A DNA stretch of 64,000 nt from Oscillospiraceae bacterium (GCA_022800935.1 JAAWRH010000011.1:1-64000), one strand, 5' to 3'. Numbered from the stretch's first letter, positions 53,748-62,939 are shown. Numbers and translations: made by a program. The notes: generated by a model from the sequence alone, not told the origin.

Positions 53748-54053
53748 ATGGCAATAGAACTGCTCCCTGATTGGATGGCAGGCTTGGAGGAAGAAGACGT
53801 GGCTTTTATTAAAAAATTTATCCTTGCCTCCGGGTCGCTAAAGGAAGTGGCCGCTCAATATGGAGTAACTTATCCTACTGTCCGCTTGCGTCTGGATCGG
53901 CTTATCCAAAAGATACGTTTGGTGGAAGACGTGGCTACTGACCCTTATATCGCTATGGTAAAACGCTTGGCAGTAAATGAAAAAATTGACTTGGATACCG
54001 CTAAACTACTGATTGCGGAATACAAAAAAAATCGGGGTCGTCCAACCCCTTAA
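53748..54053 (+). CDS. DUF2089-family helix-turn-helix protein
   Basis: About 101 aa from ATG 53748, with AAAGGAGG upstream. It starts MAIELLPDWMAGLEEEDVAFIKKFILASGS and contains LKEVAAQYGVTYPTVRLRLDRLIQKI, a clear helix-turn-helix. This is the DUF2089 type without the N-terminal zinc ribbon of longer members. Probably an autoregulated DNA-binding protein, given the repeats at its promoter. The membrane protein 19 bases downstream is its likely partner. Confidence 0.8.
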   Translation: MAIELLPDWMAGLEEEDVAFIKKFILASGSLKEVAAQYGVTYPTVRLRLDRLIQKIRLVEDVATDPYIAMVKRLAVNEKIDLDTAKLLIAEYKKNRGRPTP

Positions 54054-54072
54054 AGGAAAGGAACGATTGTTT

Positions 54073-54405
54073 ATGTCTATGTTTACAGTGTTACTTGTAC
54101 TGCCTATACCATTATTTTTATTCGTCATTACGCTATTGGTAGTTTTGCAAGTTCGGCTATGTAAAAAGAGCACAAAACTGGGATTGATTTTGCCCGCTAT
54201 CTCTTTTGTTTTTTCTCTGCTAATGACAATTTCTGTTGTGTTCAATATGGTTGGTGCGGGCCCCGCAAATATCATTCTTATTGTGATTACTTTCTTGGCA
54301 GTCAACATTCCCACAATCATTTTCGGCTGTATCTGGCTGCGTTATAAAAGCCGCAAGGATACATTGAATGACTTGAAGCGTATGCAAATTGAGGATTTAG
54401 AGTAA
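54073..54405 (+). CDS. Small membrane protein paired with DUF2089
   Basis: About 110 aa from ATG 54073 (MSMFTVLLVLPIPLFLF). Three hydrophobic segments are visible (roughly 3-28, 38-60 and 65-88), followed by a charged tail (YKSRKDTLNDLKRMQIEDLE). I do not recognise the family. Co-transcribed with the DUF2089 gene and followed by a terminator, so the two form a compact unit. Confidence 0.72.
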   Translation: MSMFTVLLVLPIPLFLFVITLLVVLQVRLCKKSTKLGLILPAISFVFSLLMTISVVFNMVGAGPANIILIVITFLAVNIPTIIFGCIWLRYKSRKDTLNDLKRMQIEDLE

Positions 54406-54434
54406 AAACCTTTTGGACAAAATGTCCCAAAACT

Positions 54435-54467
54435 GGGGCGGCGCTTTTTACACTGCCGCCCCCTTTT
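54435..54467 (+). terminator. Terminator after the DUF2089 pair
   Basis: GGGGCGGC pairs with GCCGCCCC, then CTTTT. Confidence 0.75.
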
Positions 54468-54540
54468 CATGCCCAGCTTCCTCCCTGCTGATACCGCTAA
54501 AAGGAGTTATAATATACCTGTAATGTGATAGAATAAAGGA

Positions 54541-54569
54541 TTGTCAAACATACGTTTTAGATGTATAAT
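54541..54569 (+). promoter_or_regulatory. Promoter of rarA
   Basis: TTGTCA (54541-54546), a 17-base spacer and TATAAT (54564-54569), about 60 bases before the start codon. Confidence 0.7.
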
Positions 54570-54630
54570 AATAGAGCTTTGCAAGACAAAACCATGTGGT
54601 TTATTTCAATAGAAAGAAAGCGGTGAAAGC

Positions 54631-55953
54631 ATGGCAAAAGCCCCACTGGCAGACCGTCTGCGCCCCAAAAACCTGGATGAGGTTGTGGGCCAACGGCATC
54701 TTCTGTCCCCCGGAAAGGTCCTGCGACGGATTGTGGATTCAGGGAACATCCCCAATCTAATCTTCTACGGCCCCTCTGGCGTGGGCAAAACGACGGTAGC
54801 CCGCATTATCGCGGAGAGGGCGGGGAAGGAGCTCTGCCGCCTTAACGGGACCACAGCCTCTACGGCGGACATCAAGGAGGTAATGGAGCGCACCGAAACC
54901 ATCTCCGGCATGAACGGGGTTATCCTGTACCTGGACGAGATTCAGTATCTCAATAAGAAGCAGCAGCAGACCCTGCTGGAGTACATTGAAAACGGGCGCA
55001 TTACCCTGATCGCCTCTACCACGGAAAACCCCTATTTTTATGTTTATAACGCGATTTTGAGCCGCTCAACTGTGTTCGAATTCAAGAGCGTAGAGCCGGA
55101 GGCGGCGGAACAGGCGGTAAAGCGCGCCTTTGCCGCCGCCTCTGAAGAATACGATGTGTCCTTTGACCTGGAGGAGGGTGTCACCCGGCACATCGCCCTG
55201 AGCTGCGGCGGGGACGTGCGAAAATCTGTCAACGCGGTGGAGATGCTGACCATTGCCGCCATGAGCGGCGGCATCCAGGACGAATATGACGGAGGTCATT
55301 GCTGGGTCACGCTGGCGGACGCCCAGGAGGTATCTCAACGGAGCGCCATGAAATACGACAGGGACGGGGATCAGCACTATGACCTTCTCTCCGCCCTCCA
55401 GAAGTCCATCCGGGGTTCGGACGAAAACGCCGCCCTCCATTACCTGGCCCGCCTGCTGGAGGCCGGGGACCTGCTCTCCCCCTGCCGCAGGCTTTTGGTC
55501 ATCGCCTGTGAGGATATCGGCATGGCCTATCCCCAGGCAATCACCATTGTCAAGGCCTGCGTCGATGCCGCCGTACAGCTGGGCTTGCCAGAGGCGCGTA
55601 TCCCCCTGGCGGAGGCGGCGGTGCTTTTGGCTACCGCGCCCAAATCCAACAGCTCCTATCTAGCCATGGACGCGGCCCTGGCGGATGTCCGGGCGGGAAA
55701 GGGCTCCGGCTTTCCCCGCCAGCTCCAGAACAAGCACTATGACGGCGCGGACGCGGCGGTCAAGGGACAGTTTTACCAATATCCCCACGACTTCCCCTGC
55801 CACTATGTGGAGCAGCAGTATCTCCCCGATGATATCAAAGACACGGTCTATTATCAGTTCGGCGACAATAAGAATGAACAGGCAGCCCTGCAATACCGCC
55901 GGAAGATGCTGGAGGAGCATCGCCGGTTGACAGAGCAGTTGAAAAATAAGTGA
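54631..55953 (+). CDS. rarA: Replication-associated recombination protein A (RarA/MgsA AAA+ ATPase)
   Basis: 440 aa. It opens MAKAPLADRLRPKNLDEVVGQRHLL, with Walker A GPSGVGKTT, Walker B LYLDEIQYLN, and the RarA C-terminal tetramerisation part (CEDIGMAYPQAITIVKACVDAA, AEAAVLLATAPKSNSSYLAM, YQYPHDFPCHYVEQQYLPD). It acts at stalled replication forks on single-stranded DNA ends. A single gene with its own promoter. Confidence 0.94.
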   Translation: MAKAPLADRLRPKNLDEVVGQRHLLSPGKVLRRIVDSGNIPNLIFYGPSGVGKTTVARIIAERAGKELCRLNGTTASTADIKEVMERTETISGMNGVILYLDEIQYLNKKQQQTLLEYIENGRITLIASTTENPYFYVYNAILSRSTVFEFKSVEPEAAEQAVKRAFAAASEEYDVSFDLEEGVTRHIALSCGGDVRKSVNAVEMLTIAAMSGGIQDEYDGGHCWVTLADAQEVSQRSAMKYDRDGDQHYDLLSALQKSIRGSDENAALHYLARLLEAGDLLSPCRRLLVIACEDIGMAYPQAITIVKACVDAAVQLGLPEARIPLAEAAVLLATAPKSNSSYLAMDAALADVRAGKGSGFPRQLQNKHYDGADAAVKGQFYQYPHDFPCHYVEQQYLPDDIKDTVYYQFGDNKNEQAALQYRRKMLEEHRRLTEQLKNK

Positions 55954-55999
55954 ATTCGCTTATTCACGAATAATAAGTATTGTTTCAGGAGGAAGCAGA

Positions 56000-56683
56000 A
56001 TGCAGTACAAAATTGAAGGCGGGACCCTTCCGGTGGTAATCTGTACCCTGGAGAACGGAGAGAGCATGATAACAGAGCGGGGCTCCATGAGCTGGATGTC
56101 CCCCAACATGAGGATGGAAACGGTTTCCAACGGCGGCATTTCCAAGGTGATCGGAAGGATGTTTTCCGGAGAGGGGATGTTCCAGAACCGGTATACCGCG
56201 GAAAACGGCGGCGGGATGATTGCCTTTGCCTCCAGCTTTCCCGGCTCCATCATTGCCTTTGACATCGGACCCGGCAGGGGGATGATTGTGCAGAAGAGCG
56301 GTTTTCTGGCCTCGGAGGAAGGGGTTGAGCTGTCCGTTGCTTTCCAGAAAAAGCTGGGAAAGGGATTATTCGGCGGAGAGGGCTTTATCATGCAGCGGCT
56401 TTCCGGCTTTGGGACAGCTTTTGTTGAAATCGATGGACATGTGGTTCATTATACCCTGGGAGCCGGAGAATCCATTGTGGTGGATACCGGATACCTGGCC
56501 GCCATGTCCGAAAGCTGTCAGATGGATATCGTCTCGGTTCCCGGCGTGAAGAATATGCTCTTCGGCGGAGAGGGGCTGTTTAACACCGTCGTCACAGGCC
56601 CCGGCGAGGTTTACCTCCAGACCATGCCAGTCAGCGCGGTAGCGGGGGCGCTGCGGCCCTTTATGCCCACATCGTCCAACTGA
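56000..56683 (+). CDS. AIM24-family (TIGR00266-type) protein
   Basis: 227 aa, beta-rich with Gly-rich turns. Family features are ITERGSMSWMSPNM, the repeated FSGEGMF/FGGEGFI/FGGEGLF motifs, and a trimer-type double-stranded beta-helix pattern. No signal peptide or membrane segment. Function unknown in bacteria. AGGAGG precedes ATG 56000. Confidence 0.88.
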   Translation: MQYKIEGGTLPVVICTLENGESMITERGSMSWMSPNMRMETVSNGGISKVIGRMFSGEGMFQNRYTAENGGGMIAFASSFPGSIIAFDIGPGRGMIVQKSGFLASEEGVELSVAFQKKLGKGLFGGEGFIMQRLSGFGTAFVEIDGHVVHYTLGAGESIVVDTGYLAAMSESCQMDIVSVPGVKNMLFGGEGLFNTVVTGPGEVYLQTMPVSAVAGALRPFMPTSSN

Positions 56684-56741
56684 GGGACTGTCGCTGTCAA
56701 AGGCATACAATGATGGGGCCACTTTTTAAGCAGTATCAACC

Positions 56742-56770
56742 TTGACGCGGCTTTTTTGATATGGTATTCT
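56742..56770 (+). promoter_or_regulatory. Promoter of the small coiled-coil gene
   Basis: TTGACG (56742-56747), a 17-base spacer and TATTCT (56765-56770). Confidence 0.65.
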
Positions 56771-56802
56771 TAATATATTGAAACCGACAGGAGGAGCGCG
56801 TT

Positions 56803-57012
56803 ATGGACAACAACGAGCTGCTCAGCCAAGTTGCCTCTCTCATAAACGCCCAGACGGAGGTACTGGACGCCCGCTTCCTACAGATAGACAATCGTCTGGA
56901 CAAACTGGAGGAACATATAAAGGAGGTAGAAAAACAAAACCGGCTGCTACAGCGTCAGATCGACGACCTCCAGGTCCGCCTTGCCGCGGAAGAGGCCAAA
57001 CTCGTCGGATAA
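56803..57012 (+). CDS. Small coiled-coil protein
   Basis: 69 aa, almost entirely one predicted coiled coil (LDARFLQIDNRLDKLEEHIKEVEKQNRLLQRQIDDL), with heptad Leu/Ile. Acidic overall, no signal. An AGGAGG sequence, its own promoter and terminator support a real gene. I do not recognise it. Confidence 0.75.
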   Translation: MDNNELLSQVASLINAQTEVLDARFLQIDNRLDKLEEHIKEVEKQNRLLQRQIDDLQVRLAAEEAKLVG

Positions 57013-57041
57013 TCTGACTGCCGTATCATTTTCATGAACCC

Positions 57042-57079
57042 AAGCAGGCCGAAAACCCATGGAGGTTTTCGGCCTGCTT
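57042..57079. terminator. Bidirectional terminator
   Basis: A 16-bp perfect stem (AAGCAGGCCGAAAACC and complement) with a 6-base loop, between convergent genes. Confidence 0.85.
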
Positions 57080-57091
57080 TTTACAAATAAA

Positions 57092-58123
57092 TCAGATAAA
57101 CGGCCGGCGGTCCAACACCAGCTTCAGGGGCTTCTCTGACCTGATCTCCCCCGGCAGGGCCGCCTGAAGCTCCGCCAGGGCGCATGTGGAACCAAACAGC
57201 GTATGAAGATCGTTCAGGCCGTCGTCCGTCTGCGGGTCCAGGGAGCACAGCCAGCCGATATACCCTTCCGCAAATTCCCGCAGGGCCCGACGGATATCGT
57301 CAAACCGGTAATGACACTGACGGCCCGCCCTGGTCAGGCAGTAAACCCAGTCGATTTCCGCGAAGGAAACGCTCCTCCCCAGGCGCTCCCACTGGCGGCT
57401 GTAGAAGATATCCAGGCAGGTGTCGATCATCCTCTCCGGAAACCGGATGGGCATGTGGGCATACTCGTGGTTGAACAGGTAGTGGAAGGAGCCCGCTAAA
57501 AAGGGAAACACAGACGGCTTTAAGTCTGTGCCGGAGAAGGAATCCCCCTGGGTGATGGGTTTCACGCAGCCCTTCCGCCAGAACCCGGTTTCAGGGTCCT
57601 GTTCCTCCCAGAACCACTGAAAATACCAGTCCCGCCATCTGCTGTCCGCATCCCCCTGGAGCACCAGGGCGGCAAATACCCCCGCCCCCTGGTGGGAGGC
57701 AGTCCAGGGATTCCCCGCCCAGTCCAGGCCGTCCAGCAGCGCATACAGGTTTTCCCGCTCCAGATAAGGGCGCAGCTCCTTGAGAGGGTACTTTGCCTTC
57801 TGCTCAAAAAGCTCAAGGGCAGCGATGCAGTGGGCGGTGGTATGGATGGGATGATGAGTGGCCTCCACAAACAGCCCCGTTTCAGGGTCTTGAAGGCCCT
57901 GGAGGGCGGCGATCCACTCCCCGCGCTCCACCGGTTCGGACGGGAAGCGGCCAATCATATATAAAATATTCGCCACGTCCGCGCACCCGTACTCGTTGAT
58001 GTCCAGGTTACGGGTTCCCCCCTTGTCCTGCCAGAGCCAGCGCCGGTATTGGCCGGTTCCAATTTGATGAGAGGCAATGATTTTTTCCACACTTTCAATG
58101 TGCCGGGTAATATCCAACCGCAT
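57092..58123 (-). CDS. Unrecognised protein, probably an alpha/alpha toroid
   Basis: About 343 aa from ATG 58123 (MRLDITRHIESVEKI), with GAAGGAAGG upstream. No signal or membrane segment. Repeated helix-turn motifs LQDPETGLF and EEQDPETGFW, plus HTTAHCIAALELF and YCLTRAGRQCHYRF, recall the QDPxTGxW-type turns of alpha/alpha-barrel enzymes such as prenyltransferase/terpene-cyclase or glycosidase relatives. I cannot assign activity. It is divergent from the GT2 gene, and a shared 290-base control region with repeats links the two. Confidence 0.75.
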   Translation of the reverse strand: MRLDITRHIESVEKIIASHQIGTGQYRRWLWQDKGGTRNLDINEYGCADVANILYMIGRFPSEPVERGEWIAALQGLQDPETGLFVEATHHPIHTTAHCIAALELFEQKAKYPLKELRPYLERENLYALLDGLDWAGNPWTASHQGAGVFAALVLQGDADSRWRDWYFQWFWEEQDPETGFWRKGCVKPITQGDSFSGTDLKPSVFPFLAGSFHYLFNHEYAHMPIRFPERMIDTCLDIFYSRQWERLGRSVSFAEIDWVYCLTRAGRQCHYRFDDIRRALREFAEGYIGWLCSLDPQTDDGLNDLHTLFGSTCALAELQAALPGEIRSEKPLKLVLDRRPFI

Positions 58124-58172
58124 TTTTTCAGCCTTCCTTCCCAAAGCAGAATGAGGAATTGTTTTTGCTTCG

Positions 58173-58281
58173 TCTATTTTATCACAGAAAAAGAAAGATG
58201 TGAACCGTGTTTTATAAGAGAAATTTTACTTTTAGCACAGAAAGCCTATTCAGAATCCTACGATTTTTCTGCTAAAATAGA
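58173..58281. repeat. Three copies of an operator-like motif between divergent genes
   Basis: TCTATTTTATCACAGAAAAA (58173-58192), ACTTTTAGCACAGAAAG (58229-58245) and, inverted, TTTTTCTGCTAAAATAGA (58264-58281). They share the core TTTTA-(C/-)-AGAAA on one or other strand. The whole gap 58124-58419 is AT-rich and holds no gene. Confidence 0.55.
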
Positions 58282-58331
58282 CAAAAAGTATATCTGAATT
58301 TTATTCATTTGACAAAATTAATGTTATTGAA

Positions 58332-58360
58332 TTGCATTAACGGTTTTATAATGTTATACT
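58332..58360 (+). promoter_or_regulatory. Promoter of the GT2 gene
   Basis: TTGCAT (58332-58337), a 17-base spacer and TATACT (58355-58360). Confidence 0.65.
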
Positions 58361-58419
58361 ATAGCTCAGAAAATATTTCCAATTCGACATAATCTTACAA
58401 AAGCCGAGGAGTGATCCCA

Positions 58420-59214
58420 TTGACAGTAGCGCCCCTCGTTTCGGTCATCACCCCGTCCTTTCAGGCCCAACATTACATAGAGAAAACCATTGAGACAGTC
58501 CAAAGACAGACCTATCAGAACTGGGAAATGCTGATAGCGGACGACGGCTCCACGGATAACACCCGTTCCCTCATCATCTGCGCGGCGGAAAGGGATGAAC
58601 GGATTCACCCCATTTTTCTGTCTGAAAACGGCGGAGCCTATCGGGCGAGAAACGCGGCCCTCCACCAGGCGAAGGGAAGGTATGTCGCCTATCTGGACGC
58701 GGACGACCTTTGGGCGCCGGATAAGCTGGAAAAACAGGTCCGGTTTATGATGGAAAAGGGATACGCGTTTAGCTGCGTCTCCTATCAGGTGATTTCCGAC
58801 GAGGGAAAACCGCTGAATAAAATTGTGCGTATGAAGCCCTGCCTGGATTATCAGGGCTTTCTGCTCAACAACCTGATACAGACCGTAGGCGTTATGACGG
58901 ACCGGGAGCTGATCCCCGCCAGACTGCTGGAAATGCCCAGTCTGCGCCGCAGGCAGGATGCGGCAACCTGGATGCAGATATTAAAGGGCGGCTTCCCCTG
59001 CTATGGAATGGAGGAGCCGCTGGCTTTTTACCGCCGCGCCAAGGCTTCCCTGTCCAGCAACAAGTGGGGGTCGGTGACAGGAACATGGAAGCTTTATCGC
59101 TCGGTGGAAGGGCTGCCGTTTTATTATGCCTGCCGGTGTTTTATCAGGTATTCCGTTTTGGCGGTGTGGAAGCGGATATATCTCCCCGATTGGATATACC
59201 GCAGCCGACGGTGA
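58420..59214 (+). CDS. Family 2 glycosyltransferase
   Basis: About 264 aa. GT-A features: LVSVITPSFQAQHYIEKTIETVQ at the N-terminus, ADDGSTDNT, and the DxD metal site in YLDADDLW. I prefer the TTG at 58420: GAGGA lies 9 bases away, while the GTG at 58411 directly abuts that site. It transfers a sugar from a nucleotide donor to a growing surface polysaccharide. With the EpsG-like protein downstream it makes a minimal polysaccharide locus; no flippase or other transferases are in the window. Confidence 0.87.
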   Translation: MTVAPLVSVITPSFQAQHYIEKTIETVQRQTYQNWEMLIADDGSTDNTRSLIICAAERDERIHPIFLSENGGAYRARNAALHQAKGRYVAYLDADDLWAPDKLEKQVRFMMEKGYAFSCVSYQVISDEGKPLNKIVRMKPCLDYQGFLLNNLIQTVGVMTDRELIPARLLEMPSLRRRQDAATWMQILKGGFPCYGMEEPLAFYRRAKASLSSNKWGSVTGTWKLYRSVEGLPFYYACRCFIRYSVLAVWKRIYLPDWIYRSRR

Positions 59215-59343
59215 TGACTTTTTTCATTCCACTATGCTATATGTACCATTAACAGGGTGGCTGTTACGGCCATCCTTGTGTTTTTTATGTTATCTGCTCA
59301 CAGTTCCGAAATAGCTCTCCAATCTAAAAGGGGGAACCGCAGT

Positions 59344-60483
59344 ATGCTGTTTTATCTATGCTTTGGCCTTTCCTTCCTGCTCTTCTTCACAGCTGTCCAA
59401 ACCGAGGCGGACGAGCCAAGCCGTGTCCTTGCCGCCAAGCTGTTCTTCTTCGCCGTTTTTCTTTTTACAGCCCTTCGTTCCCCTGAGGTCGGCAATGATA
59501 CCATACAGTTTTATAATGCCTATTCGCGGATTCGGGAGATTCCCTGGACGGAACGCGGCTCCGAGCGCTATGAAGCTGGGTTTTTCGCCCTGTGTAAGCT
59601 GCTGGGAATGATTTCCCCTCATCCCCAGACACTCCTCTTCTTTACCGCATGGATGATTTCCTTCTCCGTATCGCGTTTCCTGCGCCTGTATTCCCGCAAT
59701 GTCTCCCTGGGCTGTCTGCTCTTCCTGTTCCTCAATCTCTGGGCCGTTTACATGAATCTAATGAGACAGGTACTGGCGATGTGTATTATCCTCTTTTTTC
59801 TGGAATCCCTGTTGAAGGGAAGAAAAATGCGTTTTTTCTTCGGCGTATTCCTTGCCTCCCTGTTCCACCGCTCCGCCTGGATATGCCTGATTATGCTGGT
59901 TATGTATGGGCGGCGGTTTACTTATATGACCGCTGTATTTTTTGTCCCCTTTACACTCCTCTGCTTTTGGCAGTATGACAAAATTTTTATTCTGGCCACC
60001 CTTCTCCTCAACCGTTACAGCGGGTACATCTCTTCGGAACGGTTTGGCGGCTCCAACTATTTCGGGATGCTCCTCAATGTATGCGTCTGTCTGGCGATTC
60101 TTCTGTATGGAATATTCCTGCGGCGCAGGGATGCCAAGTCATCGCGGCAGGTACAGGAGGCGCTCCCGGCGGATTTCCAGCTTTATATGCTGCTGTGCTG
60201 TCTATTCTGTTATATCCTGGGGACGAGAATGTATATCCTGAGCAGAGTTTCCCCGTATTTTACAATTTTTTACCTCCCGTGGCTGGGAATGGAGAAGCCC
60301 CTGGTGCAGATGGAGGAGATGCCCCTGAGGTCCCTTGACGGAAAAATATCAGGTAAGGCTTTAAAGCGGTGCTATCCGTTGGGGCCGTTTGCGGTTGTTT
60401 TCATTTCGATGATCTATTTCTGTGTGATTCATTTTTTCCGGCCTGAATGGCAGGGGGTTGTGCCTTATCGGTTTTTCTGGTGA
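59344..60483 (+). CDS. EpsG-family polysaccharide polymerase-like membrane protein
   Basis: About 379 aa from ATG 59344 (MLFYLCFGLSFLLFF), with a GGGGG ribosome site; an upstream GTG (59257) lacks one. About ten membrane helices. Family markers are ALRSPEVGNDTIQFYNAY and the later NLMRQVLAMCIILFFLE and SLFHRSAWICL. Wzy-like polymerisation of repeat units in exopolysaccharide is the expected role. Confidence 0.82.
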   Translation: MLFYLCFGLSFLLFFTAVQTEADEPSRVLAAKLFFFAVFLFTALRSPEVGNDTIQFYNAYSRIREIPWTERGSERYEAGFFALCKLLGMISPHPQTLLFFTAWMISFSVSRFLRLYSRNVSLGCLLFLFLNLWAVYMNLMRQVLAMCIILFFLESLLKGRKMRFFFGVFLASLFHRSAWICLIMLVMYGRRFTYMTAVFFVPFTLLCFWQYDKIFILATLLLNRYSGYISSERFGGSNYFGMLLNVCVCLAILLYGIFLRRRDAKSSRQVQEALPADFQLYMLLCCLFCYILGTRMYILSRVSPYFTIFYLPWLGMEKPLVQMEEMPLRSLDGKISGKALKRCYPLGPFAVVFISMIYFCVIHFFRPEWQGVVPYRFFW

Positions 60484-60541
60484 AAATGCAGTACGGCAAG
60501 GATATATCACCTTCTGTAAACGGGGAAATTGCCGAAAATAT

Positions 60542-60570
60542 TTGACATAAAGATGGTTTGACGATAAAAT
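60542..60570 (+). promoter_or_regulatory. Promoter of the alpha-xylosidase gene
   Basis: TTGACA (60542-60547), a 17-base spacer and TAAAAT (60565-60570). The leader then holds AAGGAG followed by a 4-codon ORF (60583-60597). Confidence 0.65.
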
Positions 60571-60666
60571 TTAAGGAGACAGATGAAACCCACATGATTT
60601 GTCTTACTCCCTGACGGTTGCCAGTGGATGGGAGAACCAAACCCGCCCGAAAATGGAGGAATCACC

Positions 60667-62910
60667 ATGAAATTCACCCTTGGCGAATGGCGCAGAAAAC
60701 CCGGCGTAACTGTCTATCACTGCGAGCAGATACGGCAGACAAGGCTGTCCGCGGACGGGACCGAGCTTTACCTCTTCACCGTCCCCTACCGGGAGGACAG
60801 GCGGAGTATGGACGGCCCCGCATTGGAGCTGACCATTACCTCCCCCGGTGAGGATATGCTCCGGCTCCGGTCGGTCCACTTTAAGGGGGACCGCAGAAAA
60901 ATGCCCCGCTTTAAGCTGAATGACGCCCGGCTCCCCCTGGAGCTGACCGAGACAGCGGAGCTGCTGACTGTGGCCTCCGGCAAGCTGCGCCTGGTCATCG
61001 GCAAAAAGGCGCCCTGCTCCTTTACCTGGTATTACGGAGAAAGAAAGCTAACCAATATCGGGTCCCGGTTCGGCTCCCCTATGCTCGGCTATGTCACCAC
61101 CCCGGAAGGACCCTTCATGCGGTGCCAGCTCCAGGTGGATGTGGGAGAAAAAATTTACGGACTGGGCGAGCGTTTTACTCCCTTTGTCCGTAACGGACAG
61201 GTTGTGGATATGTGGAACGAGGACGGGGGCACCTCCAGCGAGCTGTCCTATAAGAACATTCCCTTTTACCTCTCCAACCGGAATTATGGCGTGCTGGTCA
61301 ACGATTCCGGGCCTGTCTCCTTTGAGGTCTGCTCAGAGGCTGTCACCAAGGTGCAGTTCAGCGTGCCGGGACAGCGGCTGGACTTTGTGGTCATCGGCGG
61401 GGAGGACCGGAAGGATGTGCTGACCCATTATACCGCCCTCTCCGGCAGGCCCGCCCTTCCCCCCGCCTGGAGCTTTGGCCTGTGGCTGACCTCCTCCTTC
61501 ACCACCTCCTATGATGAGAAAACGGTCAGCAGCTTTGTGGACGGCATGGCGGAGCGGGACATTCCTTTGAGTGTCTTCCACTTTGACTGCTTCTGGATGA
61601 AGGAGAACGAATGGTGCGGCTTTGAATGGGACAAGGATATGTTCCCGGATGTTGAGGGGATGCTGGAGCGGATGCACCAAAAGGGGCTGAAAATCTGTGT
61701 CTGGATCAACCCCTACCTGGCCCAGCACAGCGCCGCCTTTGACGAGGCGGCGGACAAGGGATACCTGCTGAAAAAGCCCAACGGCGATATCTGGCAGTGG
61801 GACCTGTGGCAGGCCGGGCTTGCGGTGGTGGACTTCACCAATCCGGAGGCGGTGGAGTGGTATCAGGGAAAGCTGAGGGAACTGCTGCGCCAGGGGGTGG
61901 ACTGCTTTAAAACCGACTTTGGCGAAAGAATCCCCACAGATGTGGTGTACCACGACGGCAGCGACCCGGAACGGATGCACAACTACTATACCTATCTCTA
62001 TAACAAGGCGGTTTACCAGGTGCTTGCGGAGGAAAGAGGAAAAGAGGAAGCGGTGCTGTTCGCCCGCAGCGCGACGGTTGGCGGGCACAAGTTCCCAGTC
62101 CACTGGGGCGGTGACTGCAACTCCACCTATGTTTCCATGGCCGAATCCCTCCGGGGCGGGCTGGGGCTGTGCCTCTCCGGGTTCGGATACTGGAGCCACG
62201 ATATCGGCGGCTTTGAGGGGACGGCCTCTCCGGACCTTTACAAGCGGTGGCTGGCCTTCGGCCTGCTCAGCTCCCATTCCCGGCTCCACGGGTCCGGCTC
62301 CTACCGGGTACCCTGGCTGTTTGGAGAAGAAGCGGTGGAGGTTTGCCGGTACTTTGCCAAGCTGAAAAACCGCCTGATGCCCTACCTCTACAGCCTGGCG
62401 GCGGAAAACGCCCGGACCGGCGTGCCGGTGATGCGGGCCATGCTGCTGGAATTTGACGACCTGGGCTGCGAGGACTGCGACCGGCAGTATATGCTGGGGG
62501 ATTCCCTTCTGGCCGCCCCGGTGATGCGGGAGGACGGAACTGTCGATTACTACCTGCCCGCGGGAACCTGGACCCATCTTCTCTCCGGAGAAACGGAGGA
62601 AAGCGCGGGGAGCTGGAAGCGGGGTAGGTATGATTATTTCTCCCTGCCGTTATTTGTGCGGGAAAACACCATACTGCCCATAGGCGGGCGGGACGACCGG
62701 CCTGACTATGCCTACTCCGAGGGGCTAACCCTGTGGATTTACAATCTGGCCGACGGCGCGGAGGCCCGGCGGGAGATAGTCAATATAAGAGGAGAGACTG
62801 TTTTTACCGTCCAAGCCCGGCGGGAAGGAGAGGTTATTCGGATAGCGGGTGTGGGGCCTGATGTGGAGCTGCGGCAGGTGGGAAGTAAATGCCGCATTGA
62901 ATATCTTTGA
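60667..62910 (+). CDS. yicI: GH31 alpha-xylosidase (YicI-like)
   Basis: About 747 aa from ATG 60667, with GGAGG upstream. D417 in CFKTDFGERIPTDV is the nucleophile and D483 in VHWGGDCNSTY the acid/base, one residue off the positions in E. coli YicI (D416, D482). MAESLRGGLGLCLSGFGYWSHDIGGFEG is also YicI-like. No signal peptide. It releases alpha-xylose from the non-reducing end of xyloglucan oligosaccharides such as isoprimeverose. Confidence 0.92.
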   Translation: MKFTLGEWRRKPGVTVYHCEQIRQTRLSADGTELYLFTVPYREDRRSMDGPALELTITSPGEDMLRLRSVHFKGDRRKMPRFKLNDARLPLELTETAELLTVASGKLRLVIGKKAPCSFTWYYGERKLTNIGSRFGSPMLGYVTTPEGPFMRCQLQVDVGEKIYGLGERFTPFVRNGQVVDMWNEDGGTSSELSYKNIPFYLSNRNYGVLVNDSGPVSFEVCSEAVTKVQFSVPGQRLDFVVIGGEDRKDVLTHYTALSGRPALPPAWSFGLWLTSSFTTSYDEKTVSSFVDGMAERDIPLSVFHFDCFWMKENEWCGFEWDKDMFPDVEGMLERMHQKGLKICVWINPYLAQHSAAFDEAADKGYLLKKPNGDIWQWDLWQAGLAVVDFTNPEAVEWYQGKLRELLRQGVDCFKTDFGERIPTDVVYHDGSDPERMHNYYTYLYNKAVYQVLAEERGKEEAVLFARSATVGGHKFPVHWGGDCNSTYVSMAESLRGGLGLCLSGFGYWSHDIGGFEGTASPDLYKRWLAFGLLSSHSRLHGSGSYRVPWLFGEEAVEVCRYFAKLKNRLMPYLYSLAAENARTGVPVMRAMLLEFDDLGCEDCDRQYMLGDSLLAAPVMREDGTVDYYLPAGTWTHLLSGETEESAGSWKRGRYDYFSLPLFVRENTILPIGGRDDRPDYAYSEGLTLWIYNLADGAEARREIVNIRGETVFTVQARREGEVIRIAGVGPDVELRQVGSKCRIEYL

Positions 62911-62939
62911 TTTCTGTGTATTCCCCCCCAAAGACTCCA

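Noticed and set aside
59257-59343. Longer N-terminus of the EpsG-like protein from GTG 59257
   Set aside because: No ribosome binding site precedes it, while ATG 59344 has GGGGG at good spacing and matches where the family usually starts.
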